This document shows positions 1 to 11,308 of a stretch of 64,000 nt of DNA, piece after piece (the stretch's first letter is position 1; each line of letters opens with the position of its first letter). The DNA is taken from assembly GCA_030063045.1 (NCBI GenBank), contig JAQSEB010000009.1, positions 496,001 through 560,000 of the forward strand. Reading direction: 5' to 3'. Origin of the DNA: Pratylenchus scribneri. Lineage: Eukaryota > Nematoda > Chromadorea > Rhabditida > Pratylenchidae. The position numbers were made by a program, and so were the translations under genes. The notes under the pieces are model-generated. The model saw nothing but the letters and a program-made list of their open reading frames with translations, was not told the DNA's origin and ran no database searches.

Positions 1-75
1 TGTTATCAATAAAATTGGAGAAATTTTTGTTGAAATTATTTTAATTAATTTTAACAAAATAAAATAAGGTTATAC

Positions 76-3000
76 ATGATGCCAACTGTGCTCATTCAAT
101 TCTTCAACATTTTTTCCATACGGAATAATTAATTGGCTGCCACTTTCCACAAAAATTTCTACATATTTTTTGTGCAATTGAAAAAGACTTAAAATAAAAA
201 ATATTAATATTTAATTAATTTTCCATACTCACATTCCTCCATTTTGCATTCTCAATGCCGCGAATGCTGGCATGTTCCCATTATTATTTTCATTCCTGTC
301 AAATATTTTGGTGCCAATTTTACCAAAATTCACCCATAGGCAAAAAGAAAATTCAGCTGAATTTTTTATTATTAAAATTAAACTACTATGAATTATTCTA
401 AATATTGGTCAATTTAATTAATTAAATATTCTTTTTTGATCAAAATAATTTAATTCTTACCCAAAGCTTCGGCACATTTAAATTGTGTTGAGACAATTTG
501 CTGGTTTATTGGCGAATTAGCCTGTGATTTTGGATCGGCAAAATATATGTTAAAATGTGAAGGCCTTCCTGAAAATTTTGAAAAAATAAATTTTTTTTAA
601 TAAATTAATTTTTTACTTGATTCACAACGAATTCCGGTATATTGAGGGAAACAGTGACAATATGGAAATTTGGAATTGGGCAAAATACGGCATTCTCCTG
701 CGCTATTGCAATATTGATCGTCCTCTCGACAAGGATCCTGTGTAAAAAAATTAAATTAAAAATAATTTATAAATTAAAAATAATAATTTTCCAGCAAAAT
801 AAATTATTTTTAAAATAAAGAAAATAAAAAAATTATTAAATTAATCAATTATTTTAAATAATCGGATTAAATATAATTTAAGAAACTATTCTTACAAATT
901 TAATATTTTAAAAATTTTAATTTTTTAATTAGTTTTTAAATCAAATAATTAAAATAACCAATAGTGTTTTGCAATTGTCCATTGCGGAGTAGCCCGGAGT
1001 ACATTCACATTTATATGAATGTCCGCTTTCATGAATTAGACATTTTCCACCGTTGAAACATGGATTCGGCTCGCAAATATTATTAATATCCAGAAGAACA
1101 TTCTCTTTCTCACAATTTTTACCGATAAATTTGGCTGCAAAAATTTATATTATTTAAAATGTCGATTAAATATTATGAAATTTTATAATTTATGAATAAT
1201 TTCATTGGGGCTAAAACCGGTTTAAAATTCTAATTGGCTAAAATTGTGGTCAAAATAAATATGATAGCAGATTTTTAATTTTATAATTAGTATATTGAAA
1301 AATAAATAATTGCAAAAATAAATTATTTTTTAAAATGTACTTACAATTTTCATCGCAAATGCATTCATATTTTTGTCCTTGTCCAGGGTTTTGACAAATT
1401 CCACCATTCAAGCAAATTTCTTTCAATTCACAATAATTAATTTTATTTTCACATTTGGAACCCTTAAAAATAAAATAAAGCTTGTTTAATAATCAAATTA
1501 AATAAAAAATTAAATATTGAATAAATTATTTTAGAAAAAATTTATAAAAAATTATTTTAATTAAAAATTAAAAAATTTGATTTATTTATAAAAAAGTCCT
1601 ACAGCAAATCCATCCAAACAGGCACATTTTATTGTTTTATTGACACCTTCAAAACATGTGCCGCCATTTTTACAAATATTATCGTCGCACAAATTATTTT
1701 CTTCCAATTCATTGTCATATTCACAATAAATAATGCCTTCAGTCTCATCAAATTTACATTTTCCTCCATTTTCTTTACACCAATTTTCTCGTTCACATTT
1801 TTCCATTTGCGTTTCCCTTTTAATTTGACATCGTTCTCCTTCAAATTTTGAAGGACAGAGGCATTTTGAACTGAAAATATTTTGGGAAAAATTTATCAAC
1901 GGTAAGGCCTTAGTAACAACACTAATATTCTAATTTAGATTTTTATTTATTTTATTATTCATGTTCTTTTTCATGAAAATTAATATTAATTAAATTAATT
2001 TTACATAAAATTTTCCGATTCATTAGGGCTGATGTGCCAAGCGCACTCTCCGCCATTTAAGCATTTGAAATTTTCATCAAAACAACTTTGCTTTGGCAAA
2101 TGACAAAATTCGCCCGTAAATTCTGCAAAACATATATATATTTATTAAAAAATTATTTATTTTAGGAAATTCAAAAAATGAAATGTGTCTCAAAAATTTT
2201 ACATTTAATATTAAAAATTATCTTCCATTTATTTAGGAAATTAGGCCTACCATTTTGGCATGAACATTTGAATGAATTTGACAATGTTTCTTTGCATTTT
2301 CCATCAAATTGGCAAGGTTTTGAGAATTCGCATAATTCTTGTGGGATGCATTCATTTTTTGAAATGTCCAATTTGAAGCCAATATTACATTCACAAATAT
2401 TCCTTTAATGATAAATAAAAATTTTTAGCATTTCATCTCCTAAAACGATTTCATAAAAAGACCCAAGGCAACAAAATTATTTTTTTTTTCCAATTAAAAA
2501 AAATTCCAGAGGGGTATATTTTGCAAAACATAACCCAGTGCTACAAAATTAACTTTCAAGAATCGGGGACTGCAAAATTTCCTAGAAAATTACCTTCATC
2601 CGGGAGCTGAATAATTACTTTTTCCCACAGAAAAAATTCTCCTTATAGCCCCGGGTATATCTTATAAAAGCATACCCGGGGCTACAAAATTACTTTACAA
2701 AAGCATACCCCAGAGCTAAAAATTATCTTGGGGTTCCAAAATTCCCCTTGTAGCTCAAGGTAACAAAATTTAAAAATTTTTATTTTGAAATAAATTATCC
2801 CAAATTATTTACTCTTTAAGCTGTCCATTTGTGCATTCATTATTTATAATTTTCGCCGAATTATGATTTTGTCCAATATTATTTGTGCCAATTTGTTTTT
2901 CACATCTTTGCCCATCAAAATCTGCGAAAAATTAAAATTAATTATAAAAATTTCTGAAAAATTTTGAATATTTATTAAGAATAGATTCTAAATAAAGAAT

Positions 3001-6000
3001 TTTTAACAATAGTTTTTTTTTGAATTTTATTGTTTAAAAATTTTTTAAGATTTTTTTTATAAATTATTTTGAAAATATTCTTTTATATAATTACTTTCTT
3101 TGCATGAGCATTTTGAGCCACCAATTCTATCAAATGAGCAAATGCCATCATTCAAACAAAATTCAGCTCCACATAAATCCAATGGGATTTCACAATTTTG
3201 TCCGATGAAACCCAAAAATTTCTCATTCGAACAATTATTTCCAATTGATTCAAAAGAAGAATGGGACAAGGCCAACGGAGAATTTGCTATAATTTAATTT
3301 TTACTTTTATGAAATTTTAATTTATTTTTTAAAGTTGTTTTTTCAACAATTTTCAATAAAATTTTCCATTCTCAATTCGAAATAATTTTTCATAATTTAA
3401 TTTTTACAATTTTTGCACTCCATTTCATCCTTTGCAGCCTTTTTGCCAACCCCATCCAATGCATTTGGACATTTTCGGCATTCTGTCTGACCATGGTTAG
3501 GTTGGTATGTGCCCGGAGGACAGGCAATACATGGGGCCAGTCCGGATGGCGAATAAAAACCAGCCGAGCAAAAAGCTAATAGAAATTATTATTTTTTGAA
3601 TTTTTGTTAATTAATAGTAGTAATTAAATTTCTTAAATTTAAAAATAATTCTCAACTTACGCAAGCAATCGCTTTCTTTACTCGAACCTTCACGGGCAGT
3701 GAATGTCCCAATGGGACATTTTTGGCATTCTTGGGCGCCTAAAATTGGCGAAAATGTTCCCAAAGGGCATGGCGCGCACATTTCATTGGAAAGAAAAAGG
3801 CCCTAAAAATATTGTTATTTTTGACTTTTTTCAATTTTTTTTTGTAATTTAATAATAAATTAATATCGGCGATTTTCAATTAATTTTATATAATTATGTA
3901 AAAGTTTCTAATTCGGTAATAATGGCTTAAGGATTTAATTATAGTTCTGCTATTATTTTTTTTATCGAGTATGACGATTTGGGAAATTTTTAAATATTTT
4001 CGCTAGAAGTTAAGAATCTTTTAATATTGTCATTTTAATTTTTAATTATATCAATATTTAATTTAACGAATTTTAAATAAAATTGACAACTGTCTATAAA
4101 AACTATGGTAAGAGATAAAAATGTTTAATTTTTAAATTTTCTCTATTCGATTTAATTTGTGTAAATTTTTTATTACTTTAGGGCATATCTGACATCGAAG
4201 TTTATCATTCGGTGCCCAACCATTTGGACAATGCAAATGATAGGCAATTGTTTGTCGTCGAGCCGAAATTGGACCTAAAAATTTAATAAATTAATAAATA
4301 AAAAATTTTCATACCATTTGGACATTCATTTTGTGGTAATGGCGGATTCAATGTTTTTGGAAGCGATTTGCTCAATTCATTAGTCAATAATTCAATGCAT
4401 AAAAGGACATCACGATTACTTCTTCAAAAAATGAATTTTTTAATTGTTTTTAAATATTTAATGAATTAAAAAAAATCAAAATAATTGTGTAACTAAATTG
4501 AGTAAAATTGGATAAAAATAATTGAGACTAGCTGATGAAATATAGATGCAATTAATATAAAAGAAATTGATGAATTGAAATAAGCAATAAAATGTATTTA
4601 AAAGATGCTTAAGTCAGAATAACAAAGATGGAGTTTAATCAATCTCCGCGTCAAATTTATTTTTAAGCTCTTTCATCTAGTGCTAAAATTGCTTCTGTTT
4701 TGTGCCCCAGGCACAATTCGATATTATTATTTGAAGCTTTTTCACCTAGGCCAAAAATTGCTTCTGCAAATCGTAATTAGGACAATCATTTTTAAACATT
4801 GCCAGCTAGCCAAAAAATTGCTTCTGTCAAGTGTTGCGCCGTACATTGTTTTTTAAGCTCTTTCAACTAGGTCAAAAATTACTTATTTTGTACAATTTGA
4901 AATTCAATTTTAAGTATCGAACAAGGATTTATTAAAAATAATTTTTAGAATTATTTATGAAAAAATTTACTTATAATCAGTTGTTGAGAAATTTTGCACA
5001 AATGATTGGGCTTTAATCGAATGCGATTGGATGGTCCAATGAACTTGAGGACACTTTTGCTCCAAAAATTGTGACAAATGAGGACTAAAAATTTTAAAAT
5101 TATTTTTTATTAATATTTTGTTATTAAAAATATTGAATTTTCCTTATGGAAATTTTCCGCCAAAAACTTTTGGATTTTTGAAAATTTTACCGTATCCTCT
5201 GAGCCAAATGTCGCATACAATTCACACTATCTGATGGGCCAATCGGCAACAATTCCATTGAAAGCGATATTGTGGAACTAAAAAATAAAATCTAAATCAG
5301 TAATAAATTCTAGTAATAATAATTAATAAATTAATTAGAATAAAAGAATTGTTACCTCATTTCTTGGAGGCACATTGGATCACCCAATAATTCATGTTCT
5401 TCTTCGCCCGTTCCAGCCAAATATGTCCATTTTGATTGATTCATACGGCAACGGAGTTCACGTAAATTTGTGGGGAATTCCATTCCACTCGGACATACGG
5501 TTCGTCTAAATATTTGACATTTTATGAGATTTTCCTCTTATTAAAATTTAGCGAAGTTATTGCCCAATAATTCATATTTTTTTAAGTAATTTTGTAATAT
5601 ATTAAAAATTGGTAAAATTTTAAAATATTTCATTTCTCATAGCTATAAATATAAGAGGTTTCTTTTAAAGAGCCAATAATATAATATAGAAGACGATATT
5701 TACCGAATACATATTTTTGTCATTGGATCCGATTGTGCGCATTCAAATTGATCCCATTCTGGTCCAAGAAATTGGAGAGGACAATCAATTGCTTTTCTGT
5801 AAAATTTATTAAATTAATTTTAAAGATAGATGATAATTATAACGTTAATTTGCCCAAAATTATCAATTACTTGAATCGATTTTGAATAAATTCGAGCACT
5901 AATTATAAGCTATTTTTGGCCAAATTTATCGTCTTAAACAATTTTTTGAAAAAAAATGTAGTATATAAATCAATCAATGATTTTTGATTTAAAGATATAT

Positions 6001-8067
6001 TAATAGATTTATTTAAATCAATTCGACTTAAAAAATAAAATTGAACTTCCTATCTATTAAAATAATTGACTTACGATTGATACCAAAAGTGACAATTCCG
6101 ATTGGGCAATGAGTCGCCGGCATTTACGCTGATCACTTTTGGTACTCCAATTTCCAATAGTGTGCCGATCGGGGGATCAAAACTATAAAAATTTTAAAAA
6201 TAATTTTTTAATAATTAAAATAAATAAAATTTAAATAAATAATTATATATTTTATCATATTTTAAATTACCTCAATTTAATGTCAGCAATCGATCCTTGG
6301 GGCGCATTGAATTTAATTGGCGGATATTCCGTTGGAATCAATAAAACTCCCTCTTTATTCAAATTTGCGTTTATTATGGTTGTTGTATTCACTTGATGGA
6401 TAAATATATCAGGACATTCAATTTGTGCATTTTTCTGGCCTAAAAATTTATTGAATAATATTAAGTATTTTTTAATGAGAATTTAAATTTTTTCTATAGG
6501 AAATTTTTGATATTGGCCATTATATCTGAAAATAACTAGCTAATTAATCAATTTTTCCTTATTATTAAATTAAACTCTTTCTTGTAGAATATTTTGATAA
6601 CAAAATTTAATTGATTAAACATAATAATTGGCCAAAAAAATATGGTCAGAAAAACTTATTTTGTCATATATTTTTAAATAATTTGTTAAGCAATTTCAAT
6701 CAGATAAACTTAATTTTCTCAATAATCGATTAATCTAAATCTAAATTTGAGTCAAAAAGTACAAATTTATAAATTAAATTAATATTCAACTCTCTAATAT
6801 GATTTTCTATACTAATTTCATTCTACTATCTGATGAAATTATAAAGGAAAATATTAAATTATAATAATTTAAAATCATAAATAAATACTGTTTAAATTTT
6901 CATCATTTTCCCCTCCATTTTTCGATGCATCCAAAAATTCCACTTTTATTGAACAAATTTTGCTGAATCCATGACGATCCTCAGCCTTCCAAAGGATTTC
7001 ATTCAAATTATCTTCCAATTGAATTGGCTGATTTGGATTGGTCAACGGAATATTCAATGGGAATAGACGAAAATTTGGGTCATTGTCAATCACTTTGGGC
7101 CTAAAATTATTGTAATATTTATTTTTTTTTTATTAATTTTCCGATTTACATAAAAAAATTATTTAAATTAAACAATTAATAAATTAAAAATAATTATATA
7201 AATTTAAATAAATATTCTTAAATTTATAAAATATTATTTTGAATAATATTAAATAAAATCACAAATATAAAAATTAATTTGTATTCAAATTATAAAATTT
7301 ATTACCATGGGATCAAAATGTGCTCATATGTGTTTGCCGTCGTTCGATGAATTTGAATTTTATCCACGCATTCCAATTCCAATGGTTGCTCATCAATACA
7401 GTGGGGCAATGGGCCATCGAATTCGCCAGAAAATTGTATCTATCAAAAAAATAATAATAAATTTTAGGTCATATATTTTATAGTTTAATTTTTAAAAATT
7501 TTTCTATGAAAATATATTTAAAAATTTCTATTATTATTTTTTTGGATTACCTCATTTTCAATAGCCGGCAATTTGGGCAGCATTGGTTTGATTGATGAGA
7601 TTTTGGATTGTGGTGCCTTATTCATCAATAATTTGCTTGGTAATTTATTGTTGCAAAGTGGGTCTGAGCAGCATGCCGTGCATGTTTCAATTCCCTCCAA
7701 TGACGTTTTACAACTTTCGCGGATGCTGATATTTGCCTGAAAAAAGTATATAATTAACAATTTTAATATTTAAAATGTTTACTAAAATTATTTTTTATTT
7801 AATAATTTTTTAAATTTTTATTTTATTATTTAAAATTAATTTTAATATTTATTTTTAAAAATTTTATGTTATAAACCTGAAATATGCCGCAATCCATTCG
7901 GTTAGCACATCCACGCAAAACTGCAAATGGCATTTGCCCAGTGCCATTGGAAGTTGTGCGAACGAAGCAAATTTGATTGGGCAGACAGAATTTGGAATTA
8001 TCTTGGGAAACGGCAATCAAACAATTTGGACTGGTTTCACTGTTGCATGAATGACATTGGATACCGG
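76..8067 (-). CDS. Ly6 / HYR / GCC2-GCC3 / EGF / pentraxin-like extracellular protein, partial, 25 exons
   Basis: Role: probably a secreted or cell-surface adhesion/matrix protein resembling the SVEP1 class; exact function unknown. Exons in transcript order: 8067-7877, 7736-7551, 7439-7306, 7100-6889, 6439-6271, 6182-6075, 5796-5704, 5505-5356, 5277-5191, 5084-4971, 4418-4315, 4274-4177, 3802-3661, 3575-3408, 3286-3095, 2921-2813, 2402-2251, 2122-2005, 1870-1603, 1462-1345, 1134-959, 737-617, 568-461, 356-233, 187-76. All introns are GT-AG and reading phase is continuous across 3,554 nt. Domains: Ly6/uPAR-like (opens CHSC, closes CCSDPLCNN); HYR-like (exons 3-4, a more degenerate one in 5-6); cysteine-containing linker; GCC2/GCC3 (exons 12-14); about eight EGF-like modules (exons 15-22); pentraxin/LamG-like start (FSFCLWVNFG, exon 24). 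The first exon opens in mid-codon, so an upstream signal-peptide exon is missing; the 3' end is off the window. Domain names are from motif reading only. Confidence 0.85.
2403..2812. repeat. Intronic palindrome and degenerate repeats
   Basis: This intron is richer in GC than its neighbours. It holds a perfect 13-bp inverted repeat (2646-2658 TAGCCCCGGGTAT and 2672-2684, 13-nt loop). Around it lie at least four degenerate direct repeats built on 'ggctacaaaattact'. It looks like a small decayed repeat or foldback element. Confidence 0.6.
4664..4895. repeat. Degenerate four-copy tandem repeat in an intron
   Basis: Four diverged copies start near 4664, 4733, 4794 and 4855 (period about 61-69 bp). 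Each has the form 'aagctctttcatctag ... caaaaattgcttctg'. It lies in the intron between the exons at 4315-4418 and 4971-5084. No coding potential is visible. Confidence 0.6.
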
Positions 8068-8224
8068 CTGTCAATTATTATTTTGTGTATATTTTAAATT
8101 AATCTTGGATTACGGTTGCTAATATTTAATTTTAAAATAACAGATTATAAAAATTATGATTTAAACAATAAAAAAAATTTCCGGCTGATAATAAATTTTA
8201 TTTAATTAAAAATATTAAGAAAAT
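8068..8224. other. AT-rich intron or 5' flank left of the array
   Basis: Low-complexity AT-rich DNA between the first visible exon of the EGF gene and the first array unit. A splice acceptor (minus strand TTGACAG) lies directly at 8068, so this is the 3' end of an intron. Nothing else is seen. Confidence 0.6.
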
Positions 8225-9173
8225 ACTAGCCCCTGCGGGGCTCTCTTGCCTTGAGATATGTGGATCTATGCTTGGGACACTTAGTTTTTGGAATCCCTGC
8301 GGGATTTCACTGAGTCTAGCCTAATTGGACTATTTGAATGTCTCGGAGGGAAGTGATCTATTTTCAAAAGGATTTAATCCATTTTCGCCCCTTAGGGGCT
8401 CAGGGGGGTTATCTCCATTTTCGCCCCTTCGGGGCTCAGGGGGGTTTGTTTCCATCTTCGCCCCTTCGGGGCTCAGGGGGGTTATCTCCATCTTCGCCCC
8501 TTCGGGGCTCAGGGGGGTTTGTTTCCATCTTCGCCCCTTCGGGGCTCAGGGGGGTTATCTCCATTTTCGCCCCTTCGGGGCTCAGGGGGGTTTGTTTCCA
8601 TCTTCGCCCCTTCGGGGCTCAGGGGGGTTATCTCCATCTTCGCCCCTTCGGGGCTCAATGGGGTGGCCTCCGGCCTATTTCCCACCTTAATCCGCCCATT
8701 TTGACCCTTAATCCCTCTTAATCCCCCTTTATCCGGCTTAATCTCGCGCACCTTTAGGTTTCGTTCAAAACGGATATGATATTCGTGACCCCCGACCTCG
8801 ATTACCCCATATACGACTATTTTTGTGAAAAATTTGAAAAATCCGCTCCGCGGTTTAAACCGCGGTAACTCGCGCACCGCTTCGCGGATCTCGAAAAAAG
8901 TTTCATATTCGGCTTCGCCGACCTCGATTACCCATTCCCCAGTGCTTATCTCGAAAAAAATTTTTTGAAAAGAGAAGGGTCCCCCCTATGGGTGTCAAAA
9001 AAACCGTTTTCCGCGCGGAGCTCCGCGCGGAATGAGAATTCCGGAAAATGACTATTTTTACCGAAATCTACACCAGGTCAAGATATGATTTGCACCAAAC
9101 CGCTTGTCGATTAGACTATTTTAAAGAGAGTTATTGAATCTTTTTCCCGCGTTAACCCACCTCAAATTCTAGT
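8225..9173 (-). mobile_element. Array unit 1, 949 bp, non-autonomous
   Basis: Outermost left unit. It has the standard left module (hairpins AGCCCC-TGC-GGGGCT and AATCCC-TGC-GGGATT), a 37-bp minisatellite, CTTAATCC repeats, the GC palindrome near 9015, and ends in CTAGT at 9169-9173. No protein is encoded. Confidence 0.8.
8380..8662. repeat. Minisatellite of eight 37-bp copies
   Basis: Eight copies of 'cgccccttcggggctcaggg' alternate between two linkers, 'ttatctccat' and 'tttgtttccat'. Each copy holds the hairpin GCCCC-TTC-GGGGC; the first copy has loop TTA. The alternation gives a higher-order period of about 73 bp. Long open frames across it on both strands are produced by the repeat, not by a gene. 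Confidence 0.85.
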
Positions 9174-9185
9174 AATAATAACTAG
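9169..9185 (-). promoter_or_regulatory. Unit junction stem-loop (representative of 21 intact copies)
   Basis: Plus strand CTAGTAATAATAACTAG: stem CTAGT/ACTAG, loop AATAATA. Intact copies start at 9169, 10068, 12042, 14016, 17960, 19934, 29723, 31697, 33671, 35645, 37619, 38515, 40489, 42463, 44437, 45333, 47307, 48527, 49426, 51400 and 55284. Variants with CTTAT are at 52266 and 53310; the copy at 56180 is split by the second family. On the minus strand the loop and stem read TATTATTAC, a match to the NANTATTAC nick motif of CRESS-DNA replicons. Function is inferred. Confidence 0.65.
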
Positions 9186-10072
9186 CCCCTGCGGGGCTCT
9201 TTTCCCTTGAGATATGTGGATCTATGCTTGGGACACTTCGTTTTTGGAATCCCTGCGGGATTTCACTGAGTCTAGGTGATTTTAGAGGAAATCAGAGCTT
9301 AATCCCTCCTTATCCATCTTAATCCGCCTTAATCCCCTTTATCCGGCTTAATCCCACACACTCCCAAGCCTGCTATTTCCATCTTCGCCCCTTCGGGGCT
9401 CAGGGGGTGGCCTTCGGCCTCTTTCCCCGCCTTAATCCTATCATCTTGACCCTTAATCCCCCTTAATCCGCCTTAATCCCTTTTATCCGGCTTAATCCCA
9501 CGCTCTCCCAAGCCTGCTATTTCCATCTTCGCCCCTTCGGGGCTCAGGGGGTGGCCTTCGGCCTCTTTCCCCGCCTTAATCCTATCATTTTGACCCTTAA
9601 TCCCCCTTAATCCGCCTTAATCCGGCTATATCCCGAGCACCTTTAGGTTTCGTTAAAAACGGATATGATATTCGGATTCGCCGACCTCGATTATCCCATG
9701 TTACACTATTTTTAAGTCGAAATTAAGAAAAAATTATTTTTCCGCTCCGCGGTTTGCACCGCGGTAACTCGCGCACCGCTTCGCGGATCTCGAAAAAAGT
9801 TTCATATTCGGCTTCGCCGACCTCGATTACCCATTCCCCAGTGATTATCTCGAAAAAAATTTTTTGAAAAGAGAAGGGTCCCCCCTATGGGTCGTAAAAA
9901 AACCGTTTTCCGCGCGGAGCTCCGCGCGGAATGGAATTTTTGGAAAAGTCATATTTTTGCCGCAATCTACACAAGGTCAAGATATGGTTTGCACCAAACC
10001 GTTTGTCGATTGGACCATTTTGAAGAGAGTTCTTGATTTCCAAAGCCGCGTCTACCCACCTTATTTTCTAGT
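9181..10072 (-). mobile_element. Array unit 2, 892 bp, non-autonomous
   Basis: Left module with two hairpins, two copies of a 'cttcgccccttcggggctca' block separated by CTTAATCC repeats, a 22-nt GC palindrome near 9909, and a right end ending 'acccaccttattttctagt'. It closely matches unit 19 (48539-49430), which has the same length. Confidence 0.8.
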
Positions 10073-10079
10073 AATAATA

Positions 10080-10161
10080 ACTAGCCCCTGCGGGGCTCTC
10101 TTGCCTTGAGATATGTGGATCTATGTTTGGGATACTTCGTTTTTGGAATCCCTGCGGGATT
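10080..10161 (-). promoter_or_regulatory. Helitron 3'-end module: CTAG plus two triloop hairpins
   Basis: Representative of the left module present in all 25 units. Hairpin 1 is AGCCCC-TGC-GGGGCT overlapping the terminal ACTAG; hairpin 2 is AATCCC-TGC-GGGATT about 64 bp inward. The sequence between them varies among units while both stems are kept. On the minus strand this is the element's 3' end, where Helitrons carry a termination hairpin before CTRR. Assigning termination to it is inference from the family. Confidence 0.7.
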
Positions 10162-10185
10162 TCACTGTCTCTAGGCCGATTTTCG

Positions 10186-10246
10186 CTTAATCCGGCTTAA
10201 TCCATCTTTATCCGGCTTAATCCCCTTTATCCGGTTTAATCCCGCC
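10186..10246. repeat. Iteron-like 10-nt repeats (CTTAATCCNN)
   Basis: Six near-tandem copies of C(T)TTAATCC/TTTATCC with roughly 10-nt spacing follow the two terminal hairpins. Similar blocks recur in nearly every unit. By analogy with rolling-circle origins they could bind the Rep protein; this is inference. Confidence 0.55.
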
Positions 10247-10778
10247 CACTCGCAGGCCTTATGTTTCCATCTTCGCCCCTTCGGGGCTCAGGGGGTGGCC
10301 TTCGGCCCCTTTCCTCGTCTTAATCCCATCATTTTGACCCCTAATCCCTCTTAATCCTCTTTAATCCTCTTATATCCGGTTTAATCCTGCGTACACTCCT
10401 GGTCCTCCTTTTTCCATCTTCGCCCCTTCGGGGCTCAGGGGGTGGCCTCCGGCCCCTTTCCCTTCTTAATCCTATCATTTAGAACCTTAATCTCTCTTTA
10501 TCCACCTTAATCCCCCTTTATCCAGTTATATCCCGAACATTTTACGGCCTTCGGCCGGGCCCCCGTGCCTTCGTCACGCTTCCACTTCAACTCCAATCCA
10601 CTTCCAGAATCCATTTCTATTCAAATTGGCATATAATCATAACATTTTAGATGAATTTCTTCCTACTTTATGAGACGATGAAAATTGATGAAAATATTGG
10701 ATTGGAAAATTTGAAATAATTTTTGAAATTTTATATCATTTTTATTTATTATGCTATGAATATAATATAAAGTATTTT

Positions 10779-10963
10779 AGATGCAGAATTTAATGGAGAA
10801 TTTAATAAAAATATTTTAAAATTAAAAATTTTAAGTTAACCCCCTTAAAAATGGAATTTTTGAAAAATTTTCAAAAAATTAAATTTTTCAAAAAATTTCA
10901 TAGGGGTTAGCTTTAAAAATTTTGAAATCATTTTTATTAAATTCTCCATAAAATTCTGCATCT
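10779..10963. repeat. Long imperfect palindrome 1 of type A unit
   Basis: The left arm starts AGATGCAGAATTTAATGGAG and the right arm ends in its near-complement at 10963. Inner segments 'aacccccttaaaaatgg' and 'ataggggttagctttaaaa' also pair. A transcript could fold into an arm of about 90 bp. It repeats in each type A unit, unit 7, and, diverged, unit 5 (about 16405-16585). Confidence 0.75.
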
Positions 10964-11116
10964 AATAATGGAAAAAAAATCAAAGCTGTACCAATATTTA
11001 CCTGAGATATGGCCAAAAATCCATTTGGCCAATGTCAGACCAAAGGGGGGACCCTTTGCTAATTTCTTGAAAATTTTTTTTTCAAAATTTTTATTTTCTC
11101 TATTGATATATATATC

Positions 11117-11308
11117 ATTCGATTCAGAATGATCGATTTAGTCTATGAAATTTCAATTTCAGCCCAAAATAATCCATTTAAACCATAGTTATGGCCCTTT
11201 AAACTTTTCGGTTTAAGAAATTTCAAACCGGTTTAATCATAGTTTAAACCCATCTGTTTGAGCTGAAATTAAAATTTTATAGACTAAATCGACTATTGCG
11301 AATCGAAT
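11117..11308. repeat. Long imperfect palindrome 2 of type A unit
   Basis: Left arm ATTCGATTC..GATCGATTTAGTC and right arm GACTAAATCGAC..GCGAATCGAAT are near-complements, with inner arms around 'tttaaaccatag' and 'catagtttaaac'. It lies about 150 bp from palindrome 1 and recurs in every type A unit, unit 7 and unit 5 (about 16739-16930). Confidence 0.75.

Noticed and set aside
8380..8662. CRISPR-like appearance of regularly spaced repeats
   Set aside because: The spacers are two alternating fixed linkers rather than unique sequences, and the genome is eukaryotic.
8325..8877. Repetitive Pro/Gly/Ser-rich open frames on both strands of unit 1
   Set aside because: They are open in several frames because a 37-bp minisatellite without stops runs through them; composition follows the hairpin repeat.
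9169..9185. Integrated circovirus-like or geminivirus-like sequence because of the TATTATTAC motif
   Set aside because: The only Rep gene here has Helitron architecture (two-Tyr HUH plus Pif1 helicase). There is no capsid gene or CRESS-type Rep, so the motif is treated as a similarity of mechanism.
10186..10246. Degenerate telomere repeat
   Set aside because: CTTAATCC-type repeats are not the nematode TTAGGC repeat, occur in short blocks inside every unit, and lie next to element ends rather than at a chromosome end.
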